Shown here: one piece after another, positions 33,802 to 44,951 of the stretch
Layout of the letters: the number at the start of each line of letters is the position of its first letter
How positions within the stretch are numbered: position 1 is the first letter of the stretch
Assembly (NCBI GenBank): GCA_023512835.1
Contig: CM042089.1
Location: forward strand, 50,553,004-50,617,003
Direction: 5' to 3'
From: Taxillus chinensis
Taxonomy: Eukaryota; Streptophyta; Magnoliopsida; Santalales; Loranthaceae
Length of the DNA stretch: 64,000 nucleotides
Made by a program: the position numbers and the translations under genes
The notes under the pieces: generated by a model
What the model was told of the DNA's origin: nothing
The model's input: the letters and a program-made list of their open reading frames with translations, nothing else
Databases searched by the model: none

Positions 33802-35627
33802 TGTCACGCCCCGGATTTCCAACCCGAGGAAACCGGTACGTGACTCCCCTTTACCCACACGGAGGGCAAAGGGGTTAGGATACAAACCAAGAACTGAACA
33901 ATTTAAACATTCACAACACTTTCAAGAAAGATAAAGTCCACCAAAACAGTCCACAAACCAAATCAGTCTTTATTACAAAGTCCTCTTTTCAATCCATCCC
34001 CATTGGGGTTACATCAATTCCCATAAAAATAACATAAACAGTAAAGTAAATAAGGCCTTCCACCTTGGAGTCCCACCTAACGCCTGTAGGTTCCTGTAAA
34101 GAAAACAACATGGTAGGAGGGGTGAGCAACCACAGCTCAGTAGGGATCATGTCTCCCCAACCCATCCCATGCACCTAATATCTACATGCCTTGTGTACAA
34201 GTGTTGTGTCGTGATACAATTATTCCACCATATGTAGTTACAGGCTATAACAGCAAACACAATCATACATGGGTTGGTACATAAACACTCCCGGGCTTCC
34301 ACAGCCGCCGGGTTTCCAATAACAGCCCCGGGCTTCCACAGCCACCGGGTTACAAGAACAGTCCCGGGCTTCCACAGCCACCGGGTTCCACAAAACAGTC
34401 CCGGGCTTCCACAGCCACCGGGTTCCACAAAACAGTCCCGGGCTTCCACAGCCACCGGGTGTACAAGCAAACACGCAGCACACATGGCCATACAGGCATA
34501 ACGTCAAACACTTAGCATGCTTAGTCACACAGGAATAACGTCGAACACTTAGCATGCATATATCCACAAGCTCATAAACCCAGCCACACAGACATAATCT
34601 AACACACCTGACGTGCGTGGCCTCACAGGCATTTCTGCAAGCACATAACATGCACAGCCTCACAGGCTTTACCTCAAACACATAACATGCACAGCCTCAC
34701 AGGCATAATTTCAAACACTTGGCAGGCATATACACACAGCAATACTCACACAGGCATTTCATCAAACATATAGCATGTATTCCATAGAATCACACCAAAA
34801 CGCCACTGAAGGCCAACATCCATATAGGAGATCACACCTATATGGATTACATATTTATATATAACAGTTATAACCAGAAATCTGCCCTGGAACCCTAGGA
34901 CAGAGAAGGACTTAAGAAGAACAGAACCCCTACCTCAAGGAAAACGCAACAACACAGCAACGGTCTGATCCCAAGCCGAACGCCGTCCACCCACGAGTCA
35001 CCGACCACCCACGCAAGACGCCCGACAGCAACCAGGAGCTCTCCTTCCCTCTCTCTCTCTCTCTCTGCGACGGCTGGTGAAGCAACAAACCCTAAACCTA
35101 AAACAGAGGGACTCCTCCTCCTTATATAGGCAACACAACATCAAAACGACGTAGTTTTGATTAAGTGAATCCCAGCATCAAAACGACGTAGTTTTGATCA
35201 CACAAGTTACCACCTTTCCGCACCCATATAGGCCAAAATACTCAGAATTTCAACATGGTCCTTTGGAGAAAGTTCATTAGAATGACAAAACCAAGGGAAC
35301 CATGCAAAAATATGGCTGCACGCCAATTTGCACGTGAATTCCCAATTCACGTGCACCTCCATATGGACTCCAAATGCTCTCAAACTTCACCCCTAGCCTC
35401 CTTGCATCATTTAGAAGACAATTACACTTGCACGTGAATTGGACCCATATCACGTGCACCTCACATACATGTCCATTTGACCTGAAACTTCGTGGTAGAT
35501 AGAGGACACCATTCTAAGCATCTTTCCTTTTGCACGTGAATTCATTGGAGTCCATCTACTAGGTCAAAATCTAGAAAAACTCTACTCCAGGAGGTAAACC
35601 GACTAACTCAAGGTACGGGTCCTTACA
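33802..35627 (-). repeat. 3' LTR of the Tekay-like element
   Basis: 1826 bp. It contains five units of about 36 bp around CCCGGGCTTCCACAGCCACC (34,290-34,460), a looser repeat of CACAGGCATAA...CATGC (34,480-34,780), TATATAAG on the minus strand near 35,125, two ACGACGT palindromes (35141-35160, 35178-35197) and G-box dyads at 35330-35354 and 35430-35457. Confidence 0.95.
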
Positions 35628-35628
35628 T

Positions 35629-35663
35629 CCTCTCCCCCCTTAAGACTTTTCGTCCTCGAAAAG
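35629..35663 (-). promoter_or_regulatory. Outer AGGA-loop hairpin and polypurine tract
   Basis: Minus strand: CTTTTCG-AGGA-CGAAAAG (35663-35646, perfect 7-bp stem), then TCTTAAGGGGGGAGAGGA touching the LTR. The purine run is the PPT. Confidence 0.85.
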
Positions 35664-35950
35664 AAATGACATACGAGGAAAACAACCACAAACTACCCAT
35701 TTGCCACCCGGCAAGCCACAACACCCAAATGGGTCATACACCACACACAAGACAACAAAGACATAACAAGTACCACCATAATCCATAATCACAATAATGC
35801 ACATAACACATGTCCACATGGCACGAATACACATCTCAAAGCACATTACAAATAAGGACACATGTCTTTAAAAGACAATATAAATACATCAACTAATACA
35901 AGAAAACACATCACAAGAAAACACAACACTATCCCTTGGCCAACAGCCAC
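35664..35950. other. Tekay 3' untranslated spacer
   Basis: About 290 bp between the two hairpin/PPT modules, rich in CACA and ACATG words; no gene seen. Confidence 0.6.
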
Positions 35951-35983
35951 CTCCCACGCTTAAGATTGTTCGTCCTCGAACAA
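35951..35983 (-). promoter_or_regulatory. Inner AGGA-loop hairpin with PPT-like run
   Basis: Minus strand: TTGTTCG-AGGA-CGAACAA (35983-35966), then TCTTAAGCGTGGGAGG. The hairpin overlaps the last codons of the polyprotein (LFEDEQS, stop), so the same bases are coding. Confidence 0.8.
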
Positions 35984-36232
35984 GTCTGGGTGCTGCTCAC
36001 GCATCACGGACTCACGTTCCCATGTCTCCTCCTCAATACCACGGTGTTGCCACAGCACGCGAACCAAAGGAATAGCACGACCACGCAATAGCTTCTCTCG
36101 CCGATCTAGGATACGGATAGGGGCCTCAATGATGGACATGTCATCCTCGATGTCCAACGTCCCCCAATCAATCACATGAGTGGGGTCAGGGTGATACTTC
36201 CGCAACTGGGACACGTGAAATACGTTGTGCAC
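35960..36232 (-). pseudogene. Integrase C-terminal chromodomain
   Basis: NVFHVSQLRKYHPDPTHVID links to integrase, then PIRILDRREKLLRGRAIPLV, RVLWQHRG and EETWERESVMREQHPDLF form a chromodomain-like fold. Chromodomains steer chromoviruses to chromatin carrying particular histone marks. The frame is shifted relative to the integrase ORF it overlaps (36186-36232), one indel away from continuity. Confidence 0.88.
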
Positions 36233-37691
36233 TCGACTCAGCCCGCGGTGGTAACGCTAACCGGTAGGCCACAGGCCCTACACGATCCAGAATCGCAAAA
36301 GGACCAATAAACCGCGGAGAGAGCTTGGAACCCCGCCCAAACCGTCGATGACCACGACGTGGAGAGACACGAAGGAACACATGATCACCAACAGAAAACT
36401 CCAAAGGGCGCCGCCGCTGATCCGCATAAGATTTCTGCCGACTCTGAGCTGACAACAAACGCTGACGAATCAACTTGACCTTCTCAGTAGCCTCTTGAAC
36501 CAACTGTGGCCCCAAGAGAGCTGTCTCCCCCACCTCGGTCCAACACAAAGGTGAGCGACACGGCCGTCCGTACAACGCCTCAAAAGGAGCCATCCCAATA
36601 GATGCCTGATAACTGTTGTTGTAGGCAAACTCCACCAAAGGAAGGTGAGTTGCCCACGAACCCCCGAAATCTAACACACAGGCCCGTAACATGTCCTCCA
36701 TGGTCTGATTCGTCCGCTCAGTCTGACCGTCCGTCTCAGGGTGAAAGGCTGTACTCAAGTTAAGCTTGGTCCCCATAGCTTCCTGCAAACCTGCCCAAAA
36801 ACGGGAAGTGAACCTCGAATCCCGGTCTGAGACAACCGATGATGGTACGCCATGCAGTCTCACAATCTCGTTCATGTACAGCTGACTCAAGGTCCCCATA
36901 GAGTCCCGCTCGCGAACAGCCAGGAAATGGGCCGACTTTGTGAGTTGATCCACAATTACCCAAATCATATCCTTCCTCCCAGTGGTGGGTGGAAGACCGG
37001 TCACAAAATCCATCGCTATATGGTCCCACTTCCACTCCGCTATGGGCAAGGGCTGTAACATGCCCGCCGGCCGCTGATGCTCAGCCTTCACCTGCTGACA
37101 CGTGAGGCACCGCGAAACAAAGGCAGCCACATCGCGTTTCATCCCGGGCCACCAAAAATGTGCCCGAAGCGCATGGTACATCTTCGTACCCCCTGGATGC
37201 ACAAGAACTCTAGGCCGGTGAAACTCCCTCAGCACCTCATCCCTGAGGGAAGAGGCTACTACCAACCGCCCCTGAAATGACAATTCATGCTCAGGACCCT
37301 CTGTCCAGTCCCCAGATAGCTCCCCAGCCTCAATACGGGCACGGAGAACCTCACACTCAATGTCACCCAGCTGTTCCTCCCGGACGCGCTGGTACAACTC
37401 AGGCACAACCACCAAAGGACTCAGGACGGTCCCACCATCACGAACAATAGGCTGCAGCTGCAACATCGCCAACTGCTCCATCAGCTTCCACTCCCTCACG
37501 GCCACCGCAGCTTTCCCTTTTCTGCTCAATGCATCAGCCACAACATTACCCTTGCCCGGGGTATAGGCAAGAGTAAAATCAAAGGTCTGCAAATACTCCA
37601 CCCATCTCCTTTGCCTCAGATTCAAGTCCTTCTGAGTAAAGATGTACTGAAGGCTCTTGTGATCTAAGAACACCACAAACTTTTCCCCCAA
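36186..37691 (-). pseudogene. Tekay RNase H C-terminus and integrase
   Basis: 501 open codons. RNase H tail DHKSLQYIFTQKDLNLRQRR to DALSRK (residues about 10-58). Integrase zinc finger with VHPGGTKMYH and CLTCQ (about 160-200). Catalytic D in WDHIAMDFV (about 220), D in SDRDSRF (about 285), E in ETDGQTERTNQTMEDML (about 325). GPF/Y module RFIGPFAILDRVGPVAYRL near 455. All catalytic residues are present. The N-terminus is one indel from the RT/RNase H frame (37712-38560). Confidence 0.93.
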
Positions 37692-37711
37692 GAGGTAGTG
37701 CTGCCAACTCT

Positions 37712-38560
37712 TCAGGGAAGAATAACAGCCGCTAACTCCAGATCATGAGTAGGATAATTCTGCTCATGAGGCTTCAGCTGCCTTGACCCATAAGCTACCA
37801 CACTGTGCTCCTGCATAAGCACACACCCCAAACCAACCCTGGACGCATCACAGTACACCTCATACGGAATATCCTCCCTAGGCAACCTCAACACAGGTGC
37901 AGTGGTCAAACGGGTTTTGAGAGTCTCAAACGCCTGCTGGCACTTGTCCGTCCACTCAAACTTCACGCCCTTCCGAGTCAACGCTGTCATAGGCGCTGCC
38001 AAACGGGAGAACCCCTCGACAAAACGACGATAGTACCCCGCCAAGCCAAGAAAACTACGGATCTCAAAAACGTTGGTTGGCCTCGTCCACGATGCCACGG
38101 CCTCAATCTTGGCTGGGTCCACCCTAACTCCCTCAGCTGACACCACATGGCCAAGAAAGTGAACCTCCTGCAGCCAAAACTCACACTTGCTAAACTTAGC
38201 AAACAGCTGCTGGTCCCTCAAGGTTTGCAACACTGTTGCCAAGTGCTCCACATGTTCCTTTTCGGTCTTGGAATACACCAAGATATCGTCGATAAACACC
38301 ACCACAAACGAGTCTAAGTATGGGGCAAAGACTTGGTTCATCAAATGCATGAACACTGCTGGCGCATTAGTGAGCCCGAAAGGCATCACTACCCACTCAT
38401 AATGCCCATACCTGCACCGAAAAGCCGTCTTAGGGATGTCCTCTTCCCTAACCCTGAGCTGGTGATACCCCGACCGTAAATCTATCTTGGAAAACCACTG
38501 GGCCCCACTCAATTGGTCAAATAGGTCGTCTATCCGAGGCAACGGGTACTTGTTCTTCAC
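37712..38560 (-). pseudogene. Tekay reverse transcriptase and RNase H N-terminus
   Basis: 282 open codons: [28 protein letters not shown] (first catalytic Asp), [11 protein letters not shown], catalytic FIDD at 38296-38285, [26 protein letters not shown], then the RNase H start ([15 protein letters not shown]). Complete RT core with canonical residues. Confidence 0.94.
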
Positions 38561-38571
38561 TGTCAGTGAAT

Positions 38572-39300
38572 TCAGCTTCCTGTAGTCGATGCGAGACGAA
38601 GCGTGCCATCAGCCTTCTTAGCAAAGAGCACCGGAGCACCCCAAGGTGAGGTACTCGGTCTAATATACCCCTGGCCCACCAACTCCTCGATTTGCCTCCG
38701 AAGCTCCCTCGGCTCGGCTGGCCCCATACGATATGCTACTTGGGAAATCGGACCCGTCCCCGGCACCAACTCGATGGTGAACTCCACACTCCTCTTAGGT
38801 GGCAAACTCCTCAACTCTTCAGGAAAAACATCCTGAAATTGATCCACAACAGCGGGCCACACCCTCTTTTCCACCTTACCCTCCTCAGCAAAGGTCAGGG
38901 CTGCTAACCTGTGGGTAATGGCACCCCACTGGTCCAACACTGGCCCGGCCCGACTCGCCTCACAATCCCACTCCCCCTGCAGGGTGCAAGAGGTCCCTGC
39001 AGGTGTCACGAAGGACACACGCCGCCAATAACAATCTATCTTGGCCTGGAAAGCCATAAGCCAATCCATACCCAAAATCAGGTCGAACGTCCTCAAAGGC
39101 ATCACATGCAAGTCAAAACTCAGCTCCACCTCGCCTATGGTTAACACACGACCACGACACACTCGCCGTACCTCAATCATGCCTCCCACCGGAGACTCCA
39201 CAACTAGGGGCCTCGCGGCCTCCACACAAAGCTAACCCCAAGCCGTCTATTACAAGCTCAAAGAACAAACGAACATGATGCACCCGTATCGAAAAGAACG
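38572..39300 (-). pseudogene. Tekay protease and RT entry
   Basis: The active site FDTGAS has its D-T-G at 39290-39282 (minus strand). A TGA at 39260-39258 follows six codons later. 39225-38572 is then open with LILGMDWL, the protease C-terminal box, and the RT entry (VAYRMGPAEPRELRRQIEEL, SPWGAPVLFAKK). The stop right after the active site and a frame change near 38,570 disrupt the polyprotein. Confidence 0.9.
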
Positions 39301-39448
39301 AAGCTAAGGTACGGGAGATCAAGAGGGTACCTCTAACCACCGATGGTCCTGCTCCACCCTCGGGTGGTGGGGGTGGTAGCTCGGCCTCCTCCCGGTATGT
39401 CGCCTCCACGCGCAAACACCCTCCCCTTGGCCCGTGCCACCGGTCGGC

Positions 39449-40751
39449 TCACTCACCTGGACGCTTCCCGCTAAGGTTGCCTCCAGCCTCGGTCTGCTGC
39501 CGCTCCGGCCTCCCCTGGGGTCGGGTCTGACTAGATCCTGCCTGGCTGGCCTGCCACTGACGAGCTGGTCTCTCAGCTGGTGCACGGAAGCTAGCATCAC
39601 TCCTCACGCTGGATGCCATGCCTCCAACTCCCCTGTTGCCACTCCGGCAAACCCGGCTCAGATGGCCCTCTCGTCCACATCTATGGCATTTCCAGTCCCT
39701 TCTTGGACACTCCTTTCTCAAGTGGCCCTGCTCCCCACAGCAGTAACAACTACTGGGGAGACCCCCTGCTGGACCGCCCTGTCTGCCACCGCCAAAGCTA
39801 GACCTCCCTGGGTTCACCAACGTCTGTCCCCTGCTGCGGAAGGAACTGCTATCCCTCTCCTCCGTCTTGAGCCTCTTGGACCCTGCATCTCGATCAGGCC
39901 CACTCTGCAACTGGCGACCCTGATGGGCCTGCCTCCCACCATCCAGCTCTCTCTCAGCTATACGGGCCGTCTCCACAGCCTCAGCATAGGTCCTCAAGCG
40001 TAGAATCGCCACCCTCTCCCTAAGGGCCGGCCTAAGACCCAGAGTGAACTTGTGGGCCTTCAGGTCCTCCTTTGCCACAGTCTCGGGGGCAAACCTACTC
40101 AGGCTCCGGAACTCCCGCTCATACTCGGGCACCGTCTTTGATCCTTGCTTCAGGCTGCCAAATTCCTCCCTCTTCTGCCATCTCACTGATTCCGGAAAGA
40201 ACTCATCATGGAAGAGTTGCAAGAACTCCTCCCAAAACATGAGTTGCACTGCACGGCTTCCCGCAACACTCGTCCACCACTCCAAAGCGTCCCCCTCCAG
40301 CTGCCGAATTGCCAGTCGCACCTTATCCTCCTCCCGGGGCAGGAGAAAGGAGAACACGTGCTCAATCTGCCTCAACCACTGCTCAGCTACCACAGGATCT
40401 TCTCCCCCCCTTAAATCACGGAGGTTGTTCCTTTTGGAACCGTGTTACCACGTCATCCTCTGCACGGGTCGGTACACCACCCAGCGAACTCTCACGCTCA
40501 CGAGGCGGCTCTCGTATCGGTGGTGGTGGTGGTGGCACCACCTGCTGTGGCTGCCATCTCACGGCGCACCTCCTCCCGAACGTCCTGCCGGAGTCCCTCC
40601 CGTAGCTCTCGTACCTCCAGCCGGATGCCTTCTTGTAGGCGTGCCGGAACAACGCATGCCCTCCAACAGATGGTCCCGCACCCGGACCCTCATGGGCAGA
40701 TGACTCATCGACCCATGCCCCGGACGCACGTGTCACTCTCCTCGGTGGCAT
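39449..40751 (-). pseudogene. Tekay gag
   Basis: ATG at 40751-40749 (MPPRRVTRASG). A run of seven G near 40,408 causes a frameshift between the N-terminal part (to 40416) and the main frame 40393-39449. The capsid segment VAEQWLRQIEHVF to YEREFRSLSRFAPE is of the retrotransposon gag type. Two CCHC zinc knuckles follow: CYCCGEQGHLRKEC and CHRCGREGHLSRVC. Two knuckles and a Ser/Arg-rich linker are normal for this clade. Confidence 0.92.
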
Positions 40752-41167
40752 TCTTACTACATGAAGTAAGATGCACAAACGTCGAACGCGTTTGACTACT
40801 AACAAGTTGACTACCTCTACCTCATTATCAAGTCAAGCCGTACATGGCATTACACACATTTTAACCATTGCATCAATCAATATTGCACACAAGACAGTCC
40901 ACATTGTAGTCATACCCAAGGCATTCCAAGAATATTCAGAGTTGCACGGTTCACACATAATCATGTTATGCACATCCTTCACACATGACAACAAATGCAA
41001 CTAGTGCCCTAATGCCAATGCATGCAAATCCTACCACAAGACTGGACTACCCTAAGTACACCTTGGAGGCTCAAAGAGGACCATGTTGATCAGGCATGTC
41101 CCTCCAGGCTCCTCCAAAGGACTCGAGATAACCAAGTCCGCCCACTACCCTAGGCCAACTAGACCAT
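40752..41167. other. Tekay leader
   Basis: About 415 bp between the PBS and the gag start. No domain. It would be the packaging/leader region of the genomic RNA. Confidence 0.6.
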
Positions 41168-41178
41168 GCTCGATACCA
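41168..41178 (-). other. Primer binding site (initiator tRNA-Met type)
   Basis: The minus strand reads TGGTATCGAGC, matching TGGTATCAGAGC except for a CAGA to CGA change, three bases from the LTR. Confidence 0.85.
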
Positions 41179-41181
41179 TAT

Positions 41182-43013
41182 TGTCACGCCCCGGATTTCC
41201 AACCCGAGGAAACCGGTACGTGACTCCCCTTTTACCCACACGGAGGGCAAAGGGGTTAGGATACAAACCAAGAACCGAACAATTTAAACATTCACAACAC
41301 TTTCAAGAAAGATAAAGTCCACCAAAACAGTCCACAAACCAAATCAGTCTTTATTACAAAGTCCTCTTTTCAATCCATCCCCATTGGGGTTACATCAATT
41401 CCCATAAAAATAACATAAACAAGAAAGTAAATAAGGCCTTCCACCTTGGAGTCCCACCTAACGCCTGTAGGTTCCTGTAAAGAAAACAACATGGTAGGAG
41501 GGGTGAGCAACCACAGCTCGTATGGGGATCATGTCTCCCCAACCCATCCCATGCACCTAATATCTACATGCCTTGTGTACAAGTGTTGTGTCGTGATACA
41601 ATTATTCCACCATATGTAGTTACAGGCTATAACAACGAAACACAATCATACATGGGTTGGTACATAAACACTCCCGGGCTTCCACAACCCTGGGTTTCCA
41701 ATAACAGCCCCGGGCTTCCACAACCACCGGGTTACAAGAACAGTCCCGGGCTTCCACAACCACCGGGTTCCACAAAACAGTCCCGGGCTTCCACGGCCAC
41801 CGGGTTCCACAAAACAGTCCCGGGCTTCCACACCCACCGGGTGTACAAGCAAACACGCAAAGACACATGGCCATACAGGCATAACGTCAAACACTTAGCA
41901 TGCTTAGTCACACAGGAATAACGTCGAACACTTAGCATGCATATATCCACAAGCTCATAAACCCAGCCACACAGACATAATCTAACACACCTGACGTGCG
42001 TGGCCTCACAAGCATTTCGCAAGCACATAACATGCACAGCCTCCACAAGGCTTTACCTCAAACACATAACATGCACAACCTCACCAGGCATAATTTCAAA
42101 CACTTGGCAGGCATATACACACAAGAATACTCACACAGGCATTTCATCAAACATATAGCATGTATTCCATAGAATCACACCAAAACGCCACTGAAGGCCA
42201 ACATCCATATAGGAGATCACACCTATATGGATTACATATTTATATATAACGGTTATAACCAGAAATCTGCCCTGGAACCCTAGGACAGAGAAGGACTTAA
42301 GAAGAACAGAACCCCTACCTCAAGGAAAACGCAACAACACAAAGAACGGTCCGATCCCAAGCCGAACGCCGTCCACCCACGAGTCACCGACCACCCACGC
42401 AAGACGCCCGACAACGAACCAGGAGCTCTCCTTCCCTCTCTCTCTCTCTCTCGACGGCTGGTGAAGCAACAAACCCTAAACCTAAAACAGAGGGACTCCT
42501 CCTCCTTATATAGGCAACACAACATCAAAACGACGTAGTTTTGATTAAGTGAATCCCAACAGTCAAAACGACGTAGTTTTGATCACACAAGTTACCACCT
42601 TTCCGCACCCATATAGGCCAAAATACTCAGAATTTCAACATGGTCCTTTGGAGAAAGTTCATTAGAATGACAAAACCAAGGGAACCATGCAAAAATATGG
42701 CTGCACGCCAATTTGCACGTGAATTCCCAATTCACGTGCACCTCCATATGGACTCCAAATGCTCTCAAACTTCACCCCTAGCCTCCTTGCATCATTTAGA
42801 AGACAATTACACTTGCACGTGAATTGGACCCATATCACGTGCACCTCACATACATGTCCATTTGACCTGAAACTTCTGTGGTAGATAGAGGACACCATTC
42901 TAAGCATCTTTCCTTTTGCACGTGAATTCATTGGAGTCCATCTACTAGGTCAAAATCTAGAAAAACTCTACTCCGGAGGTAAAACTGACTAACTCAAGGT
43001 ACGGGTCCTTACA
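41182..43013 (-). repeat. 5' LTR of the Tekay-like element
   Basis: 1832 bp, nearly identical to 33802-35627. Differences are concentrated at CAG/CTG words. The minisatellite of CCCGGG units is at 41,670-41,850. Confidence 0.95.
42506..42924 (-). promoter_or_regulatory. Tekay LTR promoter: G-box dyads, ACGT palindromes, TATA
   Basis: On the element strand the order is CACGTG (42919-42924), a 28-bp dyad (42815-42842), a 25-bp dyad that is GCACGTGAATT, 3 bp and its exact inverse (42715-42739), two TCAAAACGACGTAGTTTTGA-type palindromes (42563-42582, 42525-42544; given in plus orientation), then TATATAA near 42,508. This is the same order as in the Athila-like LTR. Confidence 0.6.
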
Positions 43014-43018
43014 ACCCC

Positions 43019-44301
43019 AAATAAAAATCCTCTCATCATTTGCTCTCAGTTCCAACACAGCACTGCAGGCAGTCTCCATGATATACCCCACCTGATTTTC
43101 GTAATTACTGGATTTGGTGCTTTTTTTAATCTGAAGAATAGCGGTGGAGACCGGATAACTCAAACGGAAGGCCATTGTTGAAGTCCTACCCAAACTAAAG
43201 TCGGTTCAATTTCTAATTCATTTGTATTTATGTGTTTATTGCTTCTTAGCTTATTTATATCCCTACTTGATGTAAGCCATAGTATTTTGTTCTGTTTATG
43301 ATTGTTGATACTGTCTATGTTGTAATATGTAAAGTGCAGTAAAAAAAAGAGGGACAAAAAATAGAGATATGAGGAAAAAAAAGAGTGATAAAAAAGGATG
43401 AAAAAGAGTGCTTTTATTTTTCTTTTGTCGATGTCACACTCACACACTCCACATCTATTTTGATATATGTGTTCCTATGTATTTTCAATTATTGAAATGT
43501 GTAGATTTAGGTTCAAAGCTTTAAAAATACATAACCAAAAAATAACAAAATGTATTCCACAAAATGTTTTTCCAAAAGGTCTTCTATAGCATGTTTTTCT
43601 ATAAAAAGTTTTCAAAATGTGTTCAAAATGTCTCCTTAAAAAAAAACAAAACAAAAACAAATAAAAAAATGTTTTCACATTTTAAAACCAAAAAAAAAGA
43701 AGAAGAAAACCAAAATTAGTACTTCAATTTCTAAAACCAAAAAAAAACACAAAAAAGGGATAAAAAACAACAGAAAAAACAAAAACAAAAAATGTATGTT
43801 TTCTAACCCAAGAAAAACCAAAAAAAAGGAAAAAACAAAAAAATCATTTTCTAGGACCTCCATTTCTAAAATAAAACCAAAAGCCAAAACCAATCCCTAG
43901 AACCTCATTATCCACTTCACACAAAAACCCAAAACCTTTAGGATTCCCTTTAGAAATTTAGGGTAAAATCCATTTTCACTATAGCTTTAATGAATAACTT
44001 AGCTAAATAAAAATCATAGGCTTTTTTAGGAAATTTAACCCAGTCATGGTAGTACAAATAAAATAAAACCTCCTCCTCCTAAATTAGATACCGAAAGGGC
44101 ACTGTAGGGGTGCTAATCCTTCCCTACACGTAACCAACTCCCGAACCTTTCTCTGATAACGCAGACCACACATTTAAATTACTCAAAGTAGAGGGTATCC
44201 AATTGTACCCCAAAAACAGTTGGTGGCGACTTTAAATTTTCTCACCATTGGTTTAGTTTGAGCTCACCCCAAAAGGGCCCGTACGAAAACCAGTGATGAC
44301 A
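43019..44301 (+). repeat. Shared Tat LTR, second part
   Basis: Resumes AAATAAAAATCC after the ACCCC duplication, matches 57,195-58,471 and ends GATGACA. Contains A-rich tracts (43,620-43,870). No gene on either strand. Confidence 0.9.
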
Positions 44302-44303
44302 GC

Positions 44304-44321
44304 TGGCAACTCTGCTAGGGA
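44304..44321 (+). other. Primer binding site, Tat copy C
   Basis: TGGCAACTCTGCTAGGGA two bases after the LTR end. It resembles the TGGCGACTCTGCTGGGGA PBS of Ogre/Tat elements, for which a tRNA-Arg primer has been reported; that attribution is from memory. Confidence 0.75.
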
Positions 44322-44951
44322 CCATGAACACTTTAGAGAGTTAGGTCTAGAACTAGGATTAGGAGGTTATATTTAATTGTACTGTTGTATATATTTAACT
44401 GTCATGCTAAGTTATTTTTTTAGATATAATTGTGATTTACTTATTTTTTATACAGTTGTCGTTTAAACTGTGATTTATTTATACGCTTTAATTACCTTGA
44501 TAGTTGTGATTTACTGCTTTCCATACTTGTTGCATTCATGCATAACCCTATACCCGGGTTTAGCACAATTTTGGTTAGCGAGGTTCAGTACGGTCCCCAG
44601 CGTGTTCATCATTATCCGCAATGGGGCCTCAGACTCCTCACTCAAGCTTGAGGTTCTTTTAAGATCCCCCTCCGGTAAATCCCATGGTGTACGGAGCCCT
44701 CTATTGAGGAAGTTTGGGAACCAACGAATAAGATAGGTGTAGCAATAGAAGCCCATCTGGGGTGTTGACCCACACTTTGTTTGCTCATTTCATGCTAACC
44801 CTTGTTTTGCAGGGTAGTCCTTAAGTTATTCCCTGCACATATTAGCTGTTTTTTTACTATTGGTTTATTCCTTTTCCTGTCTAACTGCCATGATATATAT
44901 TAACCTGTCATTGTAACCTGTCACCATGCATAACACAACATTCATATAGGC
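44322..44951. other. Tat copy C leader
   Basis: About 630 bp before ORF1. Short frames here show no domain on either strand. Confidence 0.6.

Larger units (their letters stand above)
33802..43013 (-). mobile_element. Tekay-like Ty3/gypsy chromovirus, minus strand, nearly complete
   Basis: 9.2 kb, LTRs 33802-35627 and 41182-43013, both starting TGTCACGCCCC and ending CTTACA on the plus strand, flanked by ACCCC duplications (33797-33801, 43014-43018). Without it the Tat LTR reads through as at 57,180-57,200. Reading right to left: PBS, gag with two zinc knuckles, protease, RT, RNase H, integrase, chromodomain, PPT. The chromodomain and layout fit the Tekay/Del lineage. A few frameshifts and one stop keep it from being open throughout. 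Confidence 0.95.
24135..44301 (+). mobile_element. Tat/Ogre-like copy B (5'-truncated, interrupted by Tekay)
   Basis: Runs from gag to the 3' LTR. The order gag, D-N-G protease, G-patch, intron, RT, RNase H, archaeal-type RNase H, integrase and a long 3' UTR identifies the Tat/Ogre lineage. Its 5' part was lost with the left half of the SIRE-like element. Its LTR (31984-33801 plus 43019-44301, about 3.1 kb) is followed at once by the PBS of copy C, so the two copies share it. Confidence 0.88.

Noticed and set aside
33248..33934. 228-codon Lys-rich frame
   Set aside because: Lies in the A-rich part of the Tat LTR and crosses the LTR/Tekay boundary; the related frame at 56645-57265 diverges by indels.
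34238..34681. Cys-rich minus-strand frame in the Tekay LTR
   Set aside because: Arises from the CCCGGG minisatellite and CACAGGCATAA repeats; the same frame in the other LTR is broken differently.
40416..40703. Plus-strand frames over Tekay gag
   Set aside because: Antisense shadows of the GC-rich gag; zinc knuckles and capsid motifs are on the minus strand.
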